In this document: positions 53,425-64,000 of the stretch, one piece after another
Position numbering within the stretch: the stretch's first letter is position 1
Layout of the letters: the number at the start of each line of letters is the position of its first letter
Assembly: GCA_022410635.1 (NCBI GenBank)
Contig: JAJVDF010000016.1
Span: 2,926,889-2,990,888 of the forward strand
Length of the DNA stretch: 64,000 bases
Direction: 5' to 3'
Source of the DNA: Tretioscincus oriximinensis
Lineage: Eukaryota; Chordata; Lepidosauria; Squamata; Gymnophthalmidae
Notes under the pieces: model-generated
What the model saw: only the letters and a program-made list of their open reading frames with translations
What the model was told of the DNA's origin: nothing
Database searches by the model: none
Translations under genes and position numbers: made by a program

Positions 53425-54290
53425 GGTTAAATAAGAATCGACATCATGACATTCCAATGACTCTTCTCTGTGACAGGTTTCAAAGGGTAGTTTTAGAGAA
53501 CTTTTGGTCAGCATCTTGGAATCTTTGCTTGTGGGATAGACAGTTCAATTATTGGCAGAAACTAACACATATGTCGTCAGATAGACTACAGCACCTCTGC
53601 CTGGAAGAACAGATGCACGGCAGATCTGAGAAGTCTTGGCTGATGATACTAGCAGACAAGTTAAACTACCTTGGCTTGTCTATGGAAACTCTTGGGACCC
53701 TGGGACACAAGGCAAAGGCAGTCTTAAAACAAAGATCCCTTGACATTGAAGCGCAAAATGACCTAGCAGTCATTGCACAAGCCAAAGCAACCCCATACCT
53801 CTCGAGCTCCAAATTCCAAGTGAAACTGGAAAGGTATCTGAGGACCCCTCTCCCAGCACACATGCGAATTGCCTTTACTAGGGCAAGATTCAACCAGCTC
53901 AATGTCATGATGACTCAAGGATGGTACATGAAAATTCCAGTCTCAGACTATGCACATGCGAGTTCAAAGAACTAGAGGACATGTCCCATGTCCTGTTTGA
54001 TTGTATCTTTTATAGTAATATCAGGGAGCACTATCTAAATTCCTTGATTCCACCAGGACAAGTTGCAGATAAAAAAGAAAAACTTCTCCTAAGTGGAATG
54101 GACATATATATTATGAGACGGGTAGGCTTGTTTATTTTCAAGGCTGCCAGAATACGAGCCACTATGTGCTTAAAATAGAATTTCTAACTGTTGGTTTTAA
54201 CCCATGTTTGCTGTATATTTTATTAATTGTATTTTATCTTGTATGATACGGTCAATGGACTAATCATTAAACTTATATATATATACTTGC
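53425..54290 (+). pseudogene. Non-LTR retrotransposon ORF2 C-terminus, frameshifted
   Basis: The frame 53457-53930 reads WLMILADKLNYLGLSMETLG, PAHMRIAFTRARFNQLNVM. A frameshift near 53920 follows, then LCTCEFKELEDMSHVLFDCI (CXCX8HX4C, a LINE-end zinc-finger-like motif) and FIFKAARIRATMCLK with a stop at 54176. The 3' UTR ends at ATGATACGGTCAATGGACTA, then ATCATTAAACTT near 54280, before a short (TA) run. This terminal architecture is common in reptile LINEs; clade not assigned. Confidence 0.75.
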
Positions 54291-55174
54291 GGGATACTTT
54301 GGGTACTGTCCTATTGAGAAAGGTCACTAGCCGGTTTGGTATAATAAAGTCCTATTAATATGGACTGTAGATTACACTGAGACCTGCTCTCTGTTCTGTG
54401 CATCAGGTAAGGCAATCTATGTCCTAGAAAAGGTGATGGGCTGGATTGAACTCATTACTCTTACCCTGTTTATGTGGGCATTTGCTTAGTATGAGATGTA
54501 TGATCCCTCAGCATTTATACCACAGTTGTAAGTGGTTTGCAGGGTTATCGAGTCAGTGCATAAGCCTCCAGCCTCAACTCCTGTAACCCAGAATTGCCTT
54601 TGACTCCACAACACTGATTCCACAGTCCTGCTTTAAATTAAAATATATACAATGTATCCTAAAAAAAAGAATAGATCCTGGAAAAAAAATCCAATTAAAA
54701 ATTAATACAATTATTATTTGTGAAAAAGGAGAATTTAAGATTTTTATTATTATGTTCTTTAAATTTATAAGCAGTTGGAGTTGGTGCATTTTTACTGACT
54801 CCAGTCACGCAGAATTGATTTCAACATCTAAATTCTGATTCCACAGCCCTGGTGGAAATAAGGATTTTTGCAGGGTTTATTGAGCCTGCTTCCAGATATA
54901 CTAACTTTGTGACAAGGATGTCAGGCACCTCTGACAACAGGTCAGGACATTGTTGATCTATCCACCCTAAAAATCTGATTTATTGCAAGCACAAGAGATT
55001 CTGCATTTTGTTAAATGTCTACAAGAGCNGTCTGGATCAGGCCAAAGCTCATCATGTGTAGCATCTAAATCACACAATAGCCAACCAGTTGCTTCTGAGC
55101 ATTTCAACAGAAGACGAAGGAAAAGTTTTCACCTATGTTTGATCCCTTTTTGCTCCTCAAACTCAGAAGTGGTG
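54291..55174. other. No clear feature
   Basis: 54290-54365 contains GGTCACTAGCCGGTTTGG and AATAAAGTCC and resembles another LINE 3' end of the preceding kind. The rest is unclassified. Confidence 0.35.
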
Positions 55175-55440
55175 CAGGCACGAATGNCTCAGTTGCTTAG
55201 GAAAGGTCTCTTATCTGGGAAATCAGGTTTTGACATGGGGAGGGGTGAGCACCTGTAGTTCTAGCCAACCCAGCTATTCAAAANCTTGAATTTGCAAGAA
55301 ACTGCAGCTGATGGCAAGTAGATACATGGGATCCACCACAGCCTGGTGGGGAAGATAGAAGGTCAGCCTTTGGGCAAAAACACCCTTGTAAGCCGCTTTG
55401 AGTCCCTTTGAAAGGTGAGAAAAGCAGGGTATAAGAACCC

Positions 55441-55471
<31 letters not shown>

Positions 55472-55720
55472 CTTCTTCTTCTTCTTCTTCTTCTTCTTCT
55501 TCTTCTTCTTCTTCTTCTTCTTCTTCTTCTTCTTCTNNNNNNNNNNNNNNNNNNNNNNNNNNNNNNNNNNNNNNNNNNNNNNNNNNNNNNNNNNNNNNNN
55601 NNNNNNNNNNNNNNNNNNNNNNNNNNCTTCTTCTTCTTCTTCTTCTTCTTCTTCTTCTTCTTCTTCTTCTTCTTCTTCTTCTTCTTCTTCTTCTTCTTCT
55701 TCTTCTTCTTCTTCTTCTTC
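55175..55720 (+). mobile_element. SINE A with long (TTC)n tail and assembly gap
   Basis: GGCACGAATG head, a reduced B-box region, body TGGGGAAGATAGAAGGTCAG, then TTC from 55443 to 55536, N 55537-55626, and TTC again to 55720. Confidence 0.9.
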
Positions 55721-56664
55721 TGTATCCATTCTCATATCTGCTGAGGATCCTTTGGCACTATGCTGAAACCAACTGCTGGAAGCTCACCACAATGTAATAA
55801 AGGAGTCCTTCTATTTATGGTGGCAGAAATTTCTACAAAAACCTTTCATTCCCCACACTTTCTGTTCAATCCTCATGTGTATAGTTTTCCTTGGTTACCA
55901 TTGTAATGAGGTACAATATGTCCTAAATCTGTACCAGTGGGAACTGCCTTCCACTTCAAACTCTTTCAAAGAACTTTATGTCAGAAGCATAGGAATTATA
56001 TAACACCACTTTTGAAGCTCATCTTGAAAATACATTTTGGCTACTAATAACCATCTCCTTATTTCCTCTGAACAATTTGTCTTAAGCAAGGTCAACGCAA
56101 GCAAGGCAACAGTAACTTTGCTGGCATTTTGTAGTTAGGATGGACTCCCCATCTGAAATCAATAAATAACAGTTTGGTTGGCTTTCTTAAGAAAAATCCA
56201 TTCTGAAGTTGACAGTCCCAAAACACTCAAACAATTCATACAGCTGTGGACTCTGTTAAAACAATGAGTTCCAGAAAAAAATGTCAGAGGGTTCTGGAAT
56301 TTCTCCCATAGCAGAGTTTAGGCATCAGAATCGCTCATTTACTTGACAATGTTAATTCATTAATCACAGCAGATATTTACGTTCTGTTTGCTTTGAAGCT
56401 CACCACAATCTTTTTTCCTCCATTTCAGATGAAATGTGGTCAATTACAGCACAACGTAGTTTGTCAGAACTAAAGATCTGGCCCATGTTAAGTCTATTTT
56501 CCTCAGCTTATCCTAAAGTTTTGTTCCAGTTCTATAGGCAGTTTAGCAAATGTGGCATGCCTTGAAAAGATTTAGAGATTCTCTTAATATACCCAAGTGT
56601 TTGTCTTGATCTCCCTGCCATATGTTCACAGCCAAATACTGTGTGTGTAATATAATAATAAATA
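55721..56664. other. No recognisable feature
   Basis: Unclassified intergenic sequence. Confidence 0.4.
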
Positions 56665-56714
56665 TATAATAATAAACTTATGAATATGTATATGTTCATA
56701 AGTTTATTATTATA
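56665..56714. other. Perfect 20-bp hairpin
   Basis: TATAATAATAAACTTATGAA and its exact complement TTCATAAGTTTATTATTATA are separated by a 10-base loop. Confidence 0.7.
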
Positions 56715-56954
56715 TAAGCATGTCACTACATGTTTAAAATTTATGCATGTGATCCTGAGCAACCTCACGTAGCAGGAGGCCAGGAGAATTTTGTCTAAAT
56801 ATGGTTTGCATATTTGCAAAAGAAGAACTGAAATTGCCTTTCTTGCGTGAAGGAGGCAAAAAGACAAAAATAAAGTGGTGGCATTCTACACATAAACTAA
56901 GATGTCAGACATATGTACCTGATCACTGAGCACTGAGTACTGGGTTTTATGTTT

Positions 56955-57064
56955 TTCTTAACCTGCTTATAAAACCTTCAGTTCTTCTCTTCACAACAGA
57001 CACCTCGTGAAGTAGGAGGGGATGAGAAACTCTCTAAAGAACTGTGAGTAGCCCAAAGTCACCT
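56955..57064 (-). mobile_element. SINE C fragment
   Basis: AACCTGCTTATAAAACCTTC, AGTTCTTCTCTTCACAACAG, then ACACCTCGTGAAGTAGGAGG and CCCAAAGTCACCTAG. Confidence 0.55.
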
Positions 57065-57067
57065 AGT

Positions 57068-57312
57068 TGGATACATTTATTTATTTATTTGTACTTATAT
57101 CCTGCCCTATACCCGAAGGTCTCGGGGTGGCCTACCATAAGGTGGTGCACATAGCTTTTGTTGCTTTCTCCACAACAGACACCCTGTGGAGTAGGTGGGG
57201 CTGAGAGAGTTCAAAGAACTGTGATTGGCCCAAGGTCACCCAGCTGGTTTCATGGAGGAGTGGGGAATCAAACTAGGAGACCACCAAACAAGAGTCTGCT
57301 GCTCTAACCACA
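57068..57312 (-). mobile_element. SINE B, full length
   Basis: (ATTT)n, then ATATCCTGCCCTATACCCGA, AGACACCCTGTGGAGTAGGT, GCCCAAGGTCACCCAGCTGG and GGGGAATCAAACTAGGAGAC (reversed B-box region). Confidence 0.9.
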
Positions 57313-57326
57313 GACCCGACAGAATA

Positions 57327-57560
57327 CAGGGTGCTTCAAAAAAATGTATACACACTTTGAACTTCCATAGAAAATTTATTTACTGTTCTACAAAGTTAAA
57401 TTTCAGGAAATTAGAAAGCTTAAAGTCCAATGTAAATAAAACGTAAATAACAAATGTTAATACTGTTCAAATCGGGAAATCCTGAAATTTAACTTTGTAG
57501 AACAGTAAATAAATTTTCTATGGAAGTTCAAAGTGTGTATACATTTTTTGAAGCACCTTG
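57327..57560. mobile_element. Mariner-like palindrome, 234 bp
   Basis: The ends match 32082-32293. Here the inverted arms extend about 80 bp (through TTCTACAAAGTTAAATTTCA) around a short centre, with TA on both sides. No transposase remnant. Confidence 0.78.
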
Positions 57561-57562
57561 TA

Positions 57563-58026
57563 TATTGCTGGAGCCATTTTATTTATATATTCATTGTATG
57601 TCTTATATATGATCTGGAGTGCAGTATATTGTATGCCCTTGGCATCTCTTAGAACTCACCAGCATGCAGAAGGGAAACTCCTGGGCTGTAAATGTNCTAC
57701 ACCTAAAAATGGAGTAGAAAGAGCTTTAGAAAGTTCCAAATTTAATCTGAACTGGATGCCTAATTCCACGTCCTCTTTCTACTCCAGGTTAAGAACCCGC
57801 ACAACACATCTGGCAGCAATGAAATCCCTCCCACATTAGCTGGAGCGAAAGTGGAAAACTATTTTTCTGGCATAGGAGGGGGAGAGGCAGCGGCTGATCT
57901 ATGGCGTGCTTCCTGGCTGTTCTTGGGTGCTGCTCNGCTCTTCTGCCACATCCCCTTTGTCCCCCTGCCTCTTATGCCCGCCTGCCTCTTGCTCCCCCTT
58001 TCCCCTCAGCGCTGTCAACAGAGGGT
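57563..58026. other. No recognisable feature
   Basis: Unclassified sequence that becomes GC-rich from 57885 to 58020. Confidence 0.35.
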
Positions 58027-58690
58027 GAACATAAGAACATAAGAAGAGCCATACTGTATCAGGCCACAGCCCATCAAGTCCAGCATTCTTTGTCTGTTCT
58101 CACTTTTCTTCCCATCAGTTTCAAGGAGTGCCCTCTGGTCCTTGTGTTGTGTGTTAGAGAAAACATTTTTTCTCTGTTCACCCTGTCCATCCCATGCATG
58201 ATTTTGTACACTTGAATCAGATCACCTCTCAAACGTCGCCTTTCGAGGCTGAAGAGGCCCAGACGTTGCAGCCTGACTTCGAAAGGGAAGTGCTCCAGAC
58301 CTTTGATCATTTTTGTTGCCCTTTTCTGCACCTTCTCCAGTTCCAAAATGTCCCTCTTGAGATGTGGTGACCAGAATTGAACACAGTATTCCAAATGTGG
58401 CCTCACCACAGATTTATAAAGAGGCAAAACAATATTTGCTGACTTGTTTTCGATTCCTTTCCTAATTATCCCCAACATGGAATTTGCCTTTTTGGCTGCT
58501 GCTGCACACTGGGTTGACATTTTCATTGAATTGTCTACCAACACCCCAAGATCCTTTTCTTGCTTGGTCACAGAAAGTTTGGTTCCCATCAGGTGGTAGG
58601 AGTAGTTGGGGTTCTTTGCCCCAATGTGCATGACCTTGCACTTGCTTAAGTTGAATGCATTTGCCACTTTGATGCCCACTCACCCAANAG
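58027..58690 (-). pseudogene. CR1-type LINE with long open ORF2 segment and 3' UTR deletion
   Basis: The minus frame is open from 58679 for about 195 codons: FNLSKCKVMHIGAKNPNYSY, KQEKDLGVLVDNSMKMSTQC, VVRPHLEYCVQFWSPHL, RATKMIKGLEHFPFEVRLQR, RRRLRGDLIQVYKIMHG and RGHSLKLMGRKVRTDK. This is the region downstream of the CR1 reverse transcriptase. At 58091/58092 the coding part joins the last 65 bases of the 3' UTR directly, so about 270 bases seen in other copies are missing. Confidence 0.9.
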
Positions 58691-59409
58691 AGGGTTGGCC
58701 GCAGTTNGAAAGGGAGCCCATACAAGCAGCAGAAGAGCAGTGGTGGCAGCAGCAGGAGCNATAGCAGCCGGCGTTGCCAAGGTGTTGGCGGTGTTGAGCA
58801 GCTGAGGTGAGTCACATGTCCCTTGCTCCCCTCTCTGCCCCCAGCCTGCTGTTGCTGCCACCTCCTTTGTGCCTTCCGCCNCCAGGCTGTTCTTTGATTA
58901 CTCGAAGGTCTCAGGGCGGCTAATAGTAAAGACAACATACAGAAACTGATATATTAAAAGCAATGGTGACCAGGAGTGGGGAAGGGGGAGCTCATGTGTA
59001 ATTTTGTGAAGTTGCTGACAACACGGGATTGGTTAGATCTGCTCCATCACCACCAAATCCAGTCCCAGACTTCATCGCCCTCCCTCCTCCCTCCCTGGGG
59101 AAAAATAAAATGAGATGGGGGTTGGGAGTGTGCACTGCTTGAATGAACCTGTGCACAAAATGAGGCTTAGGAGGAACTGGCAGAAAATGTTCTGCATGCA
59201 GCCACCAGGCCCGGGAACACCCCCTTCCCCAATAGTCTAAGGCTCCCATAACATCATGGCTCTGCACGAGTTTGAGATGGGAGCACCCCACACACATGAG
59301 AGCAGCTACAGAGAATTCCATAGCCAGAGTTCAACTAATGCAAAGCAAAAAAAGGAGACGCAATTAGGCCACGAACTCTGTAGCANAAACAAGGGATGTG
59401 TATACCGAG
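58691..59409. other. No clear feature
   Basis: GC-rich to 58900 with GCAGCAG runs. A short reversed SINE/L2-tail-like piece (TACTCGAAGGTCTCAGGGCG) is at 58898. The rest is unclassified. Confidence 0.35.
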
Positions 59410-59520
59410 GGATGCAGGAGCGCTTCGGAGTTGGTTTTTATGGTAACACAATGGGGACAGAGGACGTTGGTGCTGTGGTTGTGCCTGTTTTTAAGCATAA
59501 TGCGAATGCAGCCCTAGTAT
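59410..59520. repeat. Unclassified repeat shared with 28669-28775
   Basis: GGAGCGCTTCGGAGTTGGTT, then TTTATGGTAACACAATGGGG, then GCCTGTTTTTAAGCATAATG and TGCAGCCCTAGTATG correspond in reverse to the first copy. Confidence 0.4.
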
Positions 59521-60080
59521 GTCTGCTATGCAGGCCAGTATTGAACCATCTTTTCAGGCAATAATGTTAATCAGTGTTTTCTTGTGCTGCTTTCTGGTTT
59601 CCTATAAATTTCAGGAATCTTTTATCTTAGTCCCACCCCCCCACCCCGCAAAAAGCTTCACAGAGATTGAAGAAAACTATATAGATATCAATGTAGAAGA
59701 GAGATACATAATCCAATTGTTAGAAAAATATAATCTCCTAACATGAGAACTTTTAGTTTTGCAACAAATACAGCTGCTACATTGAGCTGCTGCAGGTCAT
59801 TTGATAATTGGATTTGTACAGGAAGTTCAGTGCTTATATAACNACATGCCTTTCATCCTACTAGATACACCTCCCATCCTCATATTCTTACACTTCCCAC
59901 TACTTTGTCCCCCATGAACCTGGTCCCATTAAGATAAGGGCAGAAGTGGTTGCAGTTAACATAAGATGGTTCCATCATCCATGTCCATCCTATGGGAACG
60001 CAGGAATTGTGAAATACAAATCTTTTAAGCAATGGCAGGATCTCTTCAGGCCTTGCAATCCATTTTAGGGATCTTTTACA
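59521..60080. other. No recognisable feature
   Basis: Unclassified sequence. Confidence 0.4.
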
Positions 60081-60387
60081 AGAAGAAGAAGAAGAAGAAC
60101 TTGGTTCTTATACCCCACTTTTCTGACCTTTCAAAGGGACTCAAGGCGGCTTACAAGGATATATTTTTGCCCGAAGGCTTCCATTCTATCTTCCCCACCA
60201 GGTTATGGTGGTTCCCAGGTATCTACTTGCAGTCAGTTGCAATTTCTTGCAATTCATGCTTTCGAATAGCTGGGTTGGCTAGAGCTACAGGCTAGTGGAA
60301 GGTGCTCACCCCTCCCCACNTCCCACACAGGGCTTCGAAACCCCATCTCCCAGGCGAGAGACGAATTCCTAAGTGACTGAGCTATGT
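60081..60387 (-). mobile_element. SINE A, full length (head end eroded)
   Basis: GAA tail, TTGGTTCTTATACCCCACTT, body, GGCTTCGAAACCCC, then GTGACTGAGCTATG. The last head bases are replaced by TGTTGAATAAGG. Confidence 0.9.
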
Positions 60388-60409
60388 GTTGAATAAGGTC
60401 CCTAAACTG

Positions 60410-60615
60410 TAGGCTGACCAGATGACCCCTTTTTTGGTGTGTGTGTGTTGAAAACTCATTTTGGGGTGCCTCCCAGTTTTTTCTGAGGAAAAAACAAACA
60501 AACAAAAATATGTTGAAAAAAAANTTTTTTTTAAAAGAAATTCCTCAGAAAAACTGGGAGGCACCCCAAAACTGGGTTTTCAACCCCCCCCAAAAGGGAT
60601 CATCTTGTCAGCTTA
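60410..60615. mobile_element. FB-4 foldback element
   Basis: TAGGCTGACCAGATGACCCC, then CTCATTTTGGGGTGCCTCCC, AGTTTTTTCTGAGG, an A/T centre with one ambiguous base, then TTCCTCAGAAAAACTGGGAG and GGGATCATCTTGTCAGC. Confidence 0.7.
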
Positions 60616-60804
60616 CGAAAATGCACCACTGAGCCTGCAACCAGGACCTTAGATTTTCCTTGTAACAGTTTTAACCCTAATGATCGCAAACATCATCACC
60701 ATTGTTTCATTTGGAATGACACTTCTGTATTTAAAGGACTCACTTGTTTCTCTTTCATGCAAGTAGTTGTATAGCAACTAGTGCTGACTATAAAATTTGC
60801 TTAA

Positions 60805-61062
60805 TAGCTTCAAGACAGGACTAAACAGGTTTATGGACACCAAGGGTATAAATGGGTACTAGGATGGATGTCTGGATGTTGCCTCCGGGATGGAGCGACA
60901 GGCAGGACTCCTGAAATACCATTTGCAGGGAGTCATGAACAGCTGCATATTTTGCTTTCCTCTGTTTAGATGCCCAGGTGTATCTGGTGGGCTTCTGTGT
61001 GACACAGAATGCTGGATTTGATGGGCTGTGGCCTGATCCAGTATGGCTCTTCTTATGTTCTT
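60805..61062 (+). mobile_element. CR1-type LINE 3' end
   Basis: AGCTTCAAGACAGGACTAAA, 3' UTR, terminus GGCTCTTCTTATGTTCTTAA. Confidence 0.87.
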
Positions 61063-63385
61063 AAGTAGATTTATTGCATATGCTTAGCGAGATTTCACTA
61101 GAAAAACCTATTACGCCAGGTCATATGACTGGATTCCTGAAGTATTGGCCAGATCCAATCCATCCTCAACGTACCAGAAATATATAGATATATAGCAAAG
61201 AGCCCACAGACATCAAAATTATGACAATAGTCTATCGCAGTTATATAGGAAACAGGGTTTTGATTTTATCATGTCAAATTACCATATATAAGGAGAATTT
61301 AGGGAATGACATTTTATTTTATTCCTGATTTTCTTTCTTCTGGAAACCCATAGTGATACACATCTCTTCTTCATTTTATTCTTGTAACAATTCTATGTAT
61401 TAGCCTAGGTTAAGAGGCAGAGTCTAAGGAGGTTTTGAGGCTGAATGGGGATTTGGACCCATTAACTTCTTAATGACACATAAAGACTTTGTGCACTTGT
61501 TGAAGGACAAAGGTTGATTCAGATCAAGAGACTCCTGATCTGGATCTGCAGTGGCCAATATCAGAGATGACAAGTAGGTAAGCAAAGTGTTATGACTCGT
61601 TCCTGTGTGGAGTTGGCAATCACCACAATATTTACTAAGTGCTGCTTTTGCCACTATTTTGCTAAAACTAACAAGATCTTTAAGCACCATATTATAGATG
61701 ATTTACTAGTTTCAATCATGCACCTACCAGTTGTTTTTGTTATATAGAGATTGAGCTGGTAATCAGTCTTCATTGAGTTCAGCAAGATCACATTCATTAT
61801 ATCTCATTGAGGCTGCATCCATATGTGGGTTTTCTCATGCTATAAAATCATGATTGCAGAGGATTTGTCTCATGTACTTGTGAAGCTACTGCATTGGTAA
61901 CTCAAAAAAAAGGCTACAATTGTACTTTTGTTTGCCCGTACTGTTATGCAGCTATGCCACTACCATGTGAACGTCATCTACGAGATCTTCCAAGAATTTC
62001 TGACACTTCAATAGAAGCTAGGAGGTTGATAGTTTTCTTTTCCATCCAAATTTACACTGGAAAAGGCAACAACAGAATTTAAAAATCCCATTGAACTCAG
62101 TTGAGTTCAAAAGTTTTTTTTTTTCAAAAAATTGAATTCCTCTACCTGGCAACAAAGGGTGCCAGAANCCAATGATAGAAGGGATACAAAACAGCCAAAT
62201 GCAACCTAGGAGATAGCAGGGATCCTTAAATGTAGGCAAATTTATAGGGAGAAATAGATTTTCAGAGAAATTCAGCACTGAAATACTACTTTTACAGGGT
62301 CTACTAAAACTATTCACTTAAAAGATTTGAGGAGGGGGGAGAGTCAAATCCTGCAAAATAATAAGTAATCCTTTTTTATTTTAGGCATCTTGAAGGAGTC
62401 AAACTTTTTGACATTGCTCCAAAAGAATTCTTGTAATTGTGGAAACATTTGACTACGTAGGCAGCACCTTAAATGCTGAAAGACTGTGCCTTCCTTTGCA
62501 AGGCTTGAAGTTCAAGGAGGCTGCTTTTCATCAGTTGAAAAAGTTCTTTTTATCTCCGTTTGCTGACATTTTAACTTGCTATGAAATGCTTGATATAGCA
62601 GCATTTGCAGAAGACTGTCAGCCACAGGCGGAACTTCCGCCTGTGGCATCTGCCCACCATCTTGCTGCACAGCTGCTAATTACCTTGACGTGCAAATTTG
62701 CCAGAAAGTCATTATTAAAATATTTCCGAAGGCTAGATCTGTTTCCTTANTTAGCAAAGGGAAAATGTGAAAATTATCTTGACAAACCTCTAACTTTGAG
62801 TGCATCTGGTTCCTCTGAAGCAATCTTCAACCAGAGCCATATCAACCAAACTATGTTCCAAGTTATGAAGCAAGCTTTGTTCGTCTGACTTTGAAGCATC
62901 TGAGAAATCCTTATAACCAAGGACTGCTTAGCATATGATAAACTTCACACACTGATATCATTTCTGTGTTTAAAATGGAATGACCTTGGCTACGTTCTGT
63001 TTTGATGGATGAACGTTTCCACCACATGAACACAGCAGCTGGTACTTCCTTCTACACGATTCTCATAGACATTCATCACACTTAATGCAAAATTTCTATT
63101 CTGAATAAGGGACCCAAGTAGAATATTCATCATGCAACAACTGTCTTGACTTGTTTGAAGTGGTAGTAAATTAATTCAGAAATCATATATACTGCTGATT
63201 ATATAGTACATCCATAGTACAGCAGAAGCTGCACAAAGAAGCAATACATATACACCTACTGTATATGGCTCCCATCCATTCAGGCTAGAAAGCTGAGCGG
63301 AACTTGAGAGGTTGTAGAACATCAATGGTTGCAGAAAGTGGGCGTTTTCTCACACTCTTTAATGGAAGTTGGGGAAAAGTGAACA
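61063..63385. other. No recognisable gene; apparently single-copy sequence
   Basis: Longest stretch without recognised repeats. The 149-codon open frame 62439-62888 has no recognisable domain, contains one ambiguous codon and shows no exon signals I can defend. A perfect hairpin lies inside it at 62621-62647. GAGGCTGCATCCATATG near 61808 may be a transposon end. Confidence 0.4.
62621..62647. other. Perfect 13-bp inverted repeat
   Basis: GCCACAGGCGGAA, one base, TTCCGCCTGTGGC. GC-rich within an A/T-rich setting. Confidence 0.6.
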
Positions 63386-63560
63386 GAGAACATAAGGGAA
63401 GCCCAATGAATCAGGTTATAGTCCAGCATTCTATATCATAATACAGGCCCACCATCTGTGCCTGGCCAGTCTCTATCAGAACAAGACAAAAAGCCCTCAT
63501 CTGATCTTGACTCCCTGCAAATGGTATTTCAGGAATACTGCCTGTTTTTCCATCCTAAGA
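63386..63560 (-). mobile_element. CR1-type LINE 3' end, diverged
   Basis: GAACATAAGGGAAGCCCAAT, CAGGCCCACCATCTGTGCC, ACTCCCTGCAAATGGTATTT, CTGCCTGTTTTTCCATCC. Confidence 0.75.
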
Positions 63561-63719
63561 TCAGTCCTCCAACAGTTCGACTGGAGCTCCTATTGGAGTT
63601 CACTGCAGCTCTTGAGCATGAAAATGGTACTGGAGACGGCAGAAAACAGTGGAGAGAATCTATTCCACTTTGCTGCTTTCTGCCCCAATTTTTCCCCATT
63701 GTGTTGACGTAGTCTAAAA

Positions 63720-63915
63720 GGCCTAGGTCCCAGTTATCTTAAGGAGTGCTTTCTCCCACATACAGTAGATCTGTCTGAATACTAAGATCTAAAGGAGAAG
63801 ATCNTCTTGTAGTTTCTCTTCTCTTAGAGATGTAAGGAGCAGAAACACACAAGAGGGCCTTTTCTGTGGTGGCTTTCAATTTTTGTAACACTCTCCTAGA
63901 TGTTCATCAGGGTTT
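63720..63915 (+). mobile_element. L2-type LINE ORF C-terminus, decayed
   Basis: Frame fragments read YLKECFLP and then KRAFSVVAFNFCNTLLDVHQ, aligning with PKYLKERLLP and RAFSVVAPHLWNSLPLEV of 24293-24690. Confidence 0.6.
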
Positions 63916-64000
63916 TTGCATCTGAAAATAACTCATATCTTAGCATCTTCTTGGTATTTTCCTGTTAGGGTTGGTAGAAGGAAAAGACAGCTGTATTTTA

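Noticed and set aside
53457..53975. 172-codon frame as a host gene
   Set aside because: Ends by frameshift into a LINE-type C-terminal cysteine-histidine motif and a LINE 3' UTR.

Overview
The window looks like squamate reptile nuclear DNA, possibly gecko, although the species cannot be fixed from sequence alone. The basis is a repeat load of CR1, L1 and L2-type LINE fragments, at least three tRNA-derived SINE families (two with Sauria-SINE-like heads, one with a Bov-B-like tail), Tc1/mariner and hAT DNA transposons, and long GAA/TTC tracts. There are no bacterial features. Isolated ambiguous bases and three N-blocks inside GAA/TTC tracts are assembly limits. The working family names used here (SINE A/B/C, foldback FB-1 to FB-5, hammerhead-like) are labels for this answer, not database names.

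The one host gene I can support is the first coding exon of NT5E (ecto-5'-nucleotidase, CD73) on the minus strand at 7030-7386. It has a signal peptide, the metal-binding TNDVH motif, the LLDAGDQYQG motif and a GT donor right after codon 119. A CpG-rich promoter-like stretch lies upstream (7387-7560) and a GC-rich minisatellite starts about 8 bases inside intron 1. No later NT5E exon is visible in the remaining 7 kb of the window, so intron 1 runs past position 1. Everything to the right of 7.6 kb appears to be intergenic DNA upstream of NT5E.

Layout. 1-7 kb: intron 1 with CR1 fragments (one nested in another), a GC-rich hAT-like element and small foldback elements. 7-16 kb: NT5E exon 1, a composite L2-tail/(GAA)n/SINE, SINE clusters (one SINE inside another), and a 577-bp CpG-rich hAT element with a perfect 8-bp target duplication inside another DNA transposon. 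16.4-18.9 kb: a decayed Tc1-like transposon broken by five younger insertions. 20-32 kb: SINEs, a second copy of the composite, and an inverted duplication of about 590 bp whose halves are about 10 kb apart. 32-44 kb: mariner relics, two L1 ORF2 remnants, a palindrome of about 310 bp, and LTR-like sequence inside a foldback element. 44-64 kb: long CR1 remnants (one with nested insertions, one with about 195 open codons), a GC-rich block with a 45-bp tandem repeat, a frameshifted LINE ORF end, more SINEs and L2 fragments.

The most interesting non-gene signal is a dispersed inverted-repeat element whose core resembles a hammerhead ribozyme (about 6.2, 10.8, 29.1, 34.5, 39.3 and 51.4 kb). One copy is flanked by a perfect 13-bp duplication. 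I found no previously undescribed protein-coding system.
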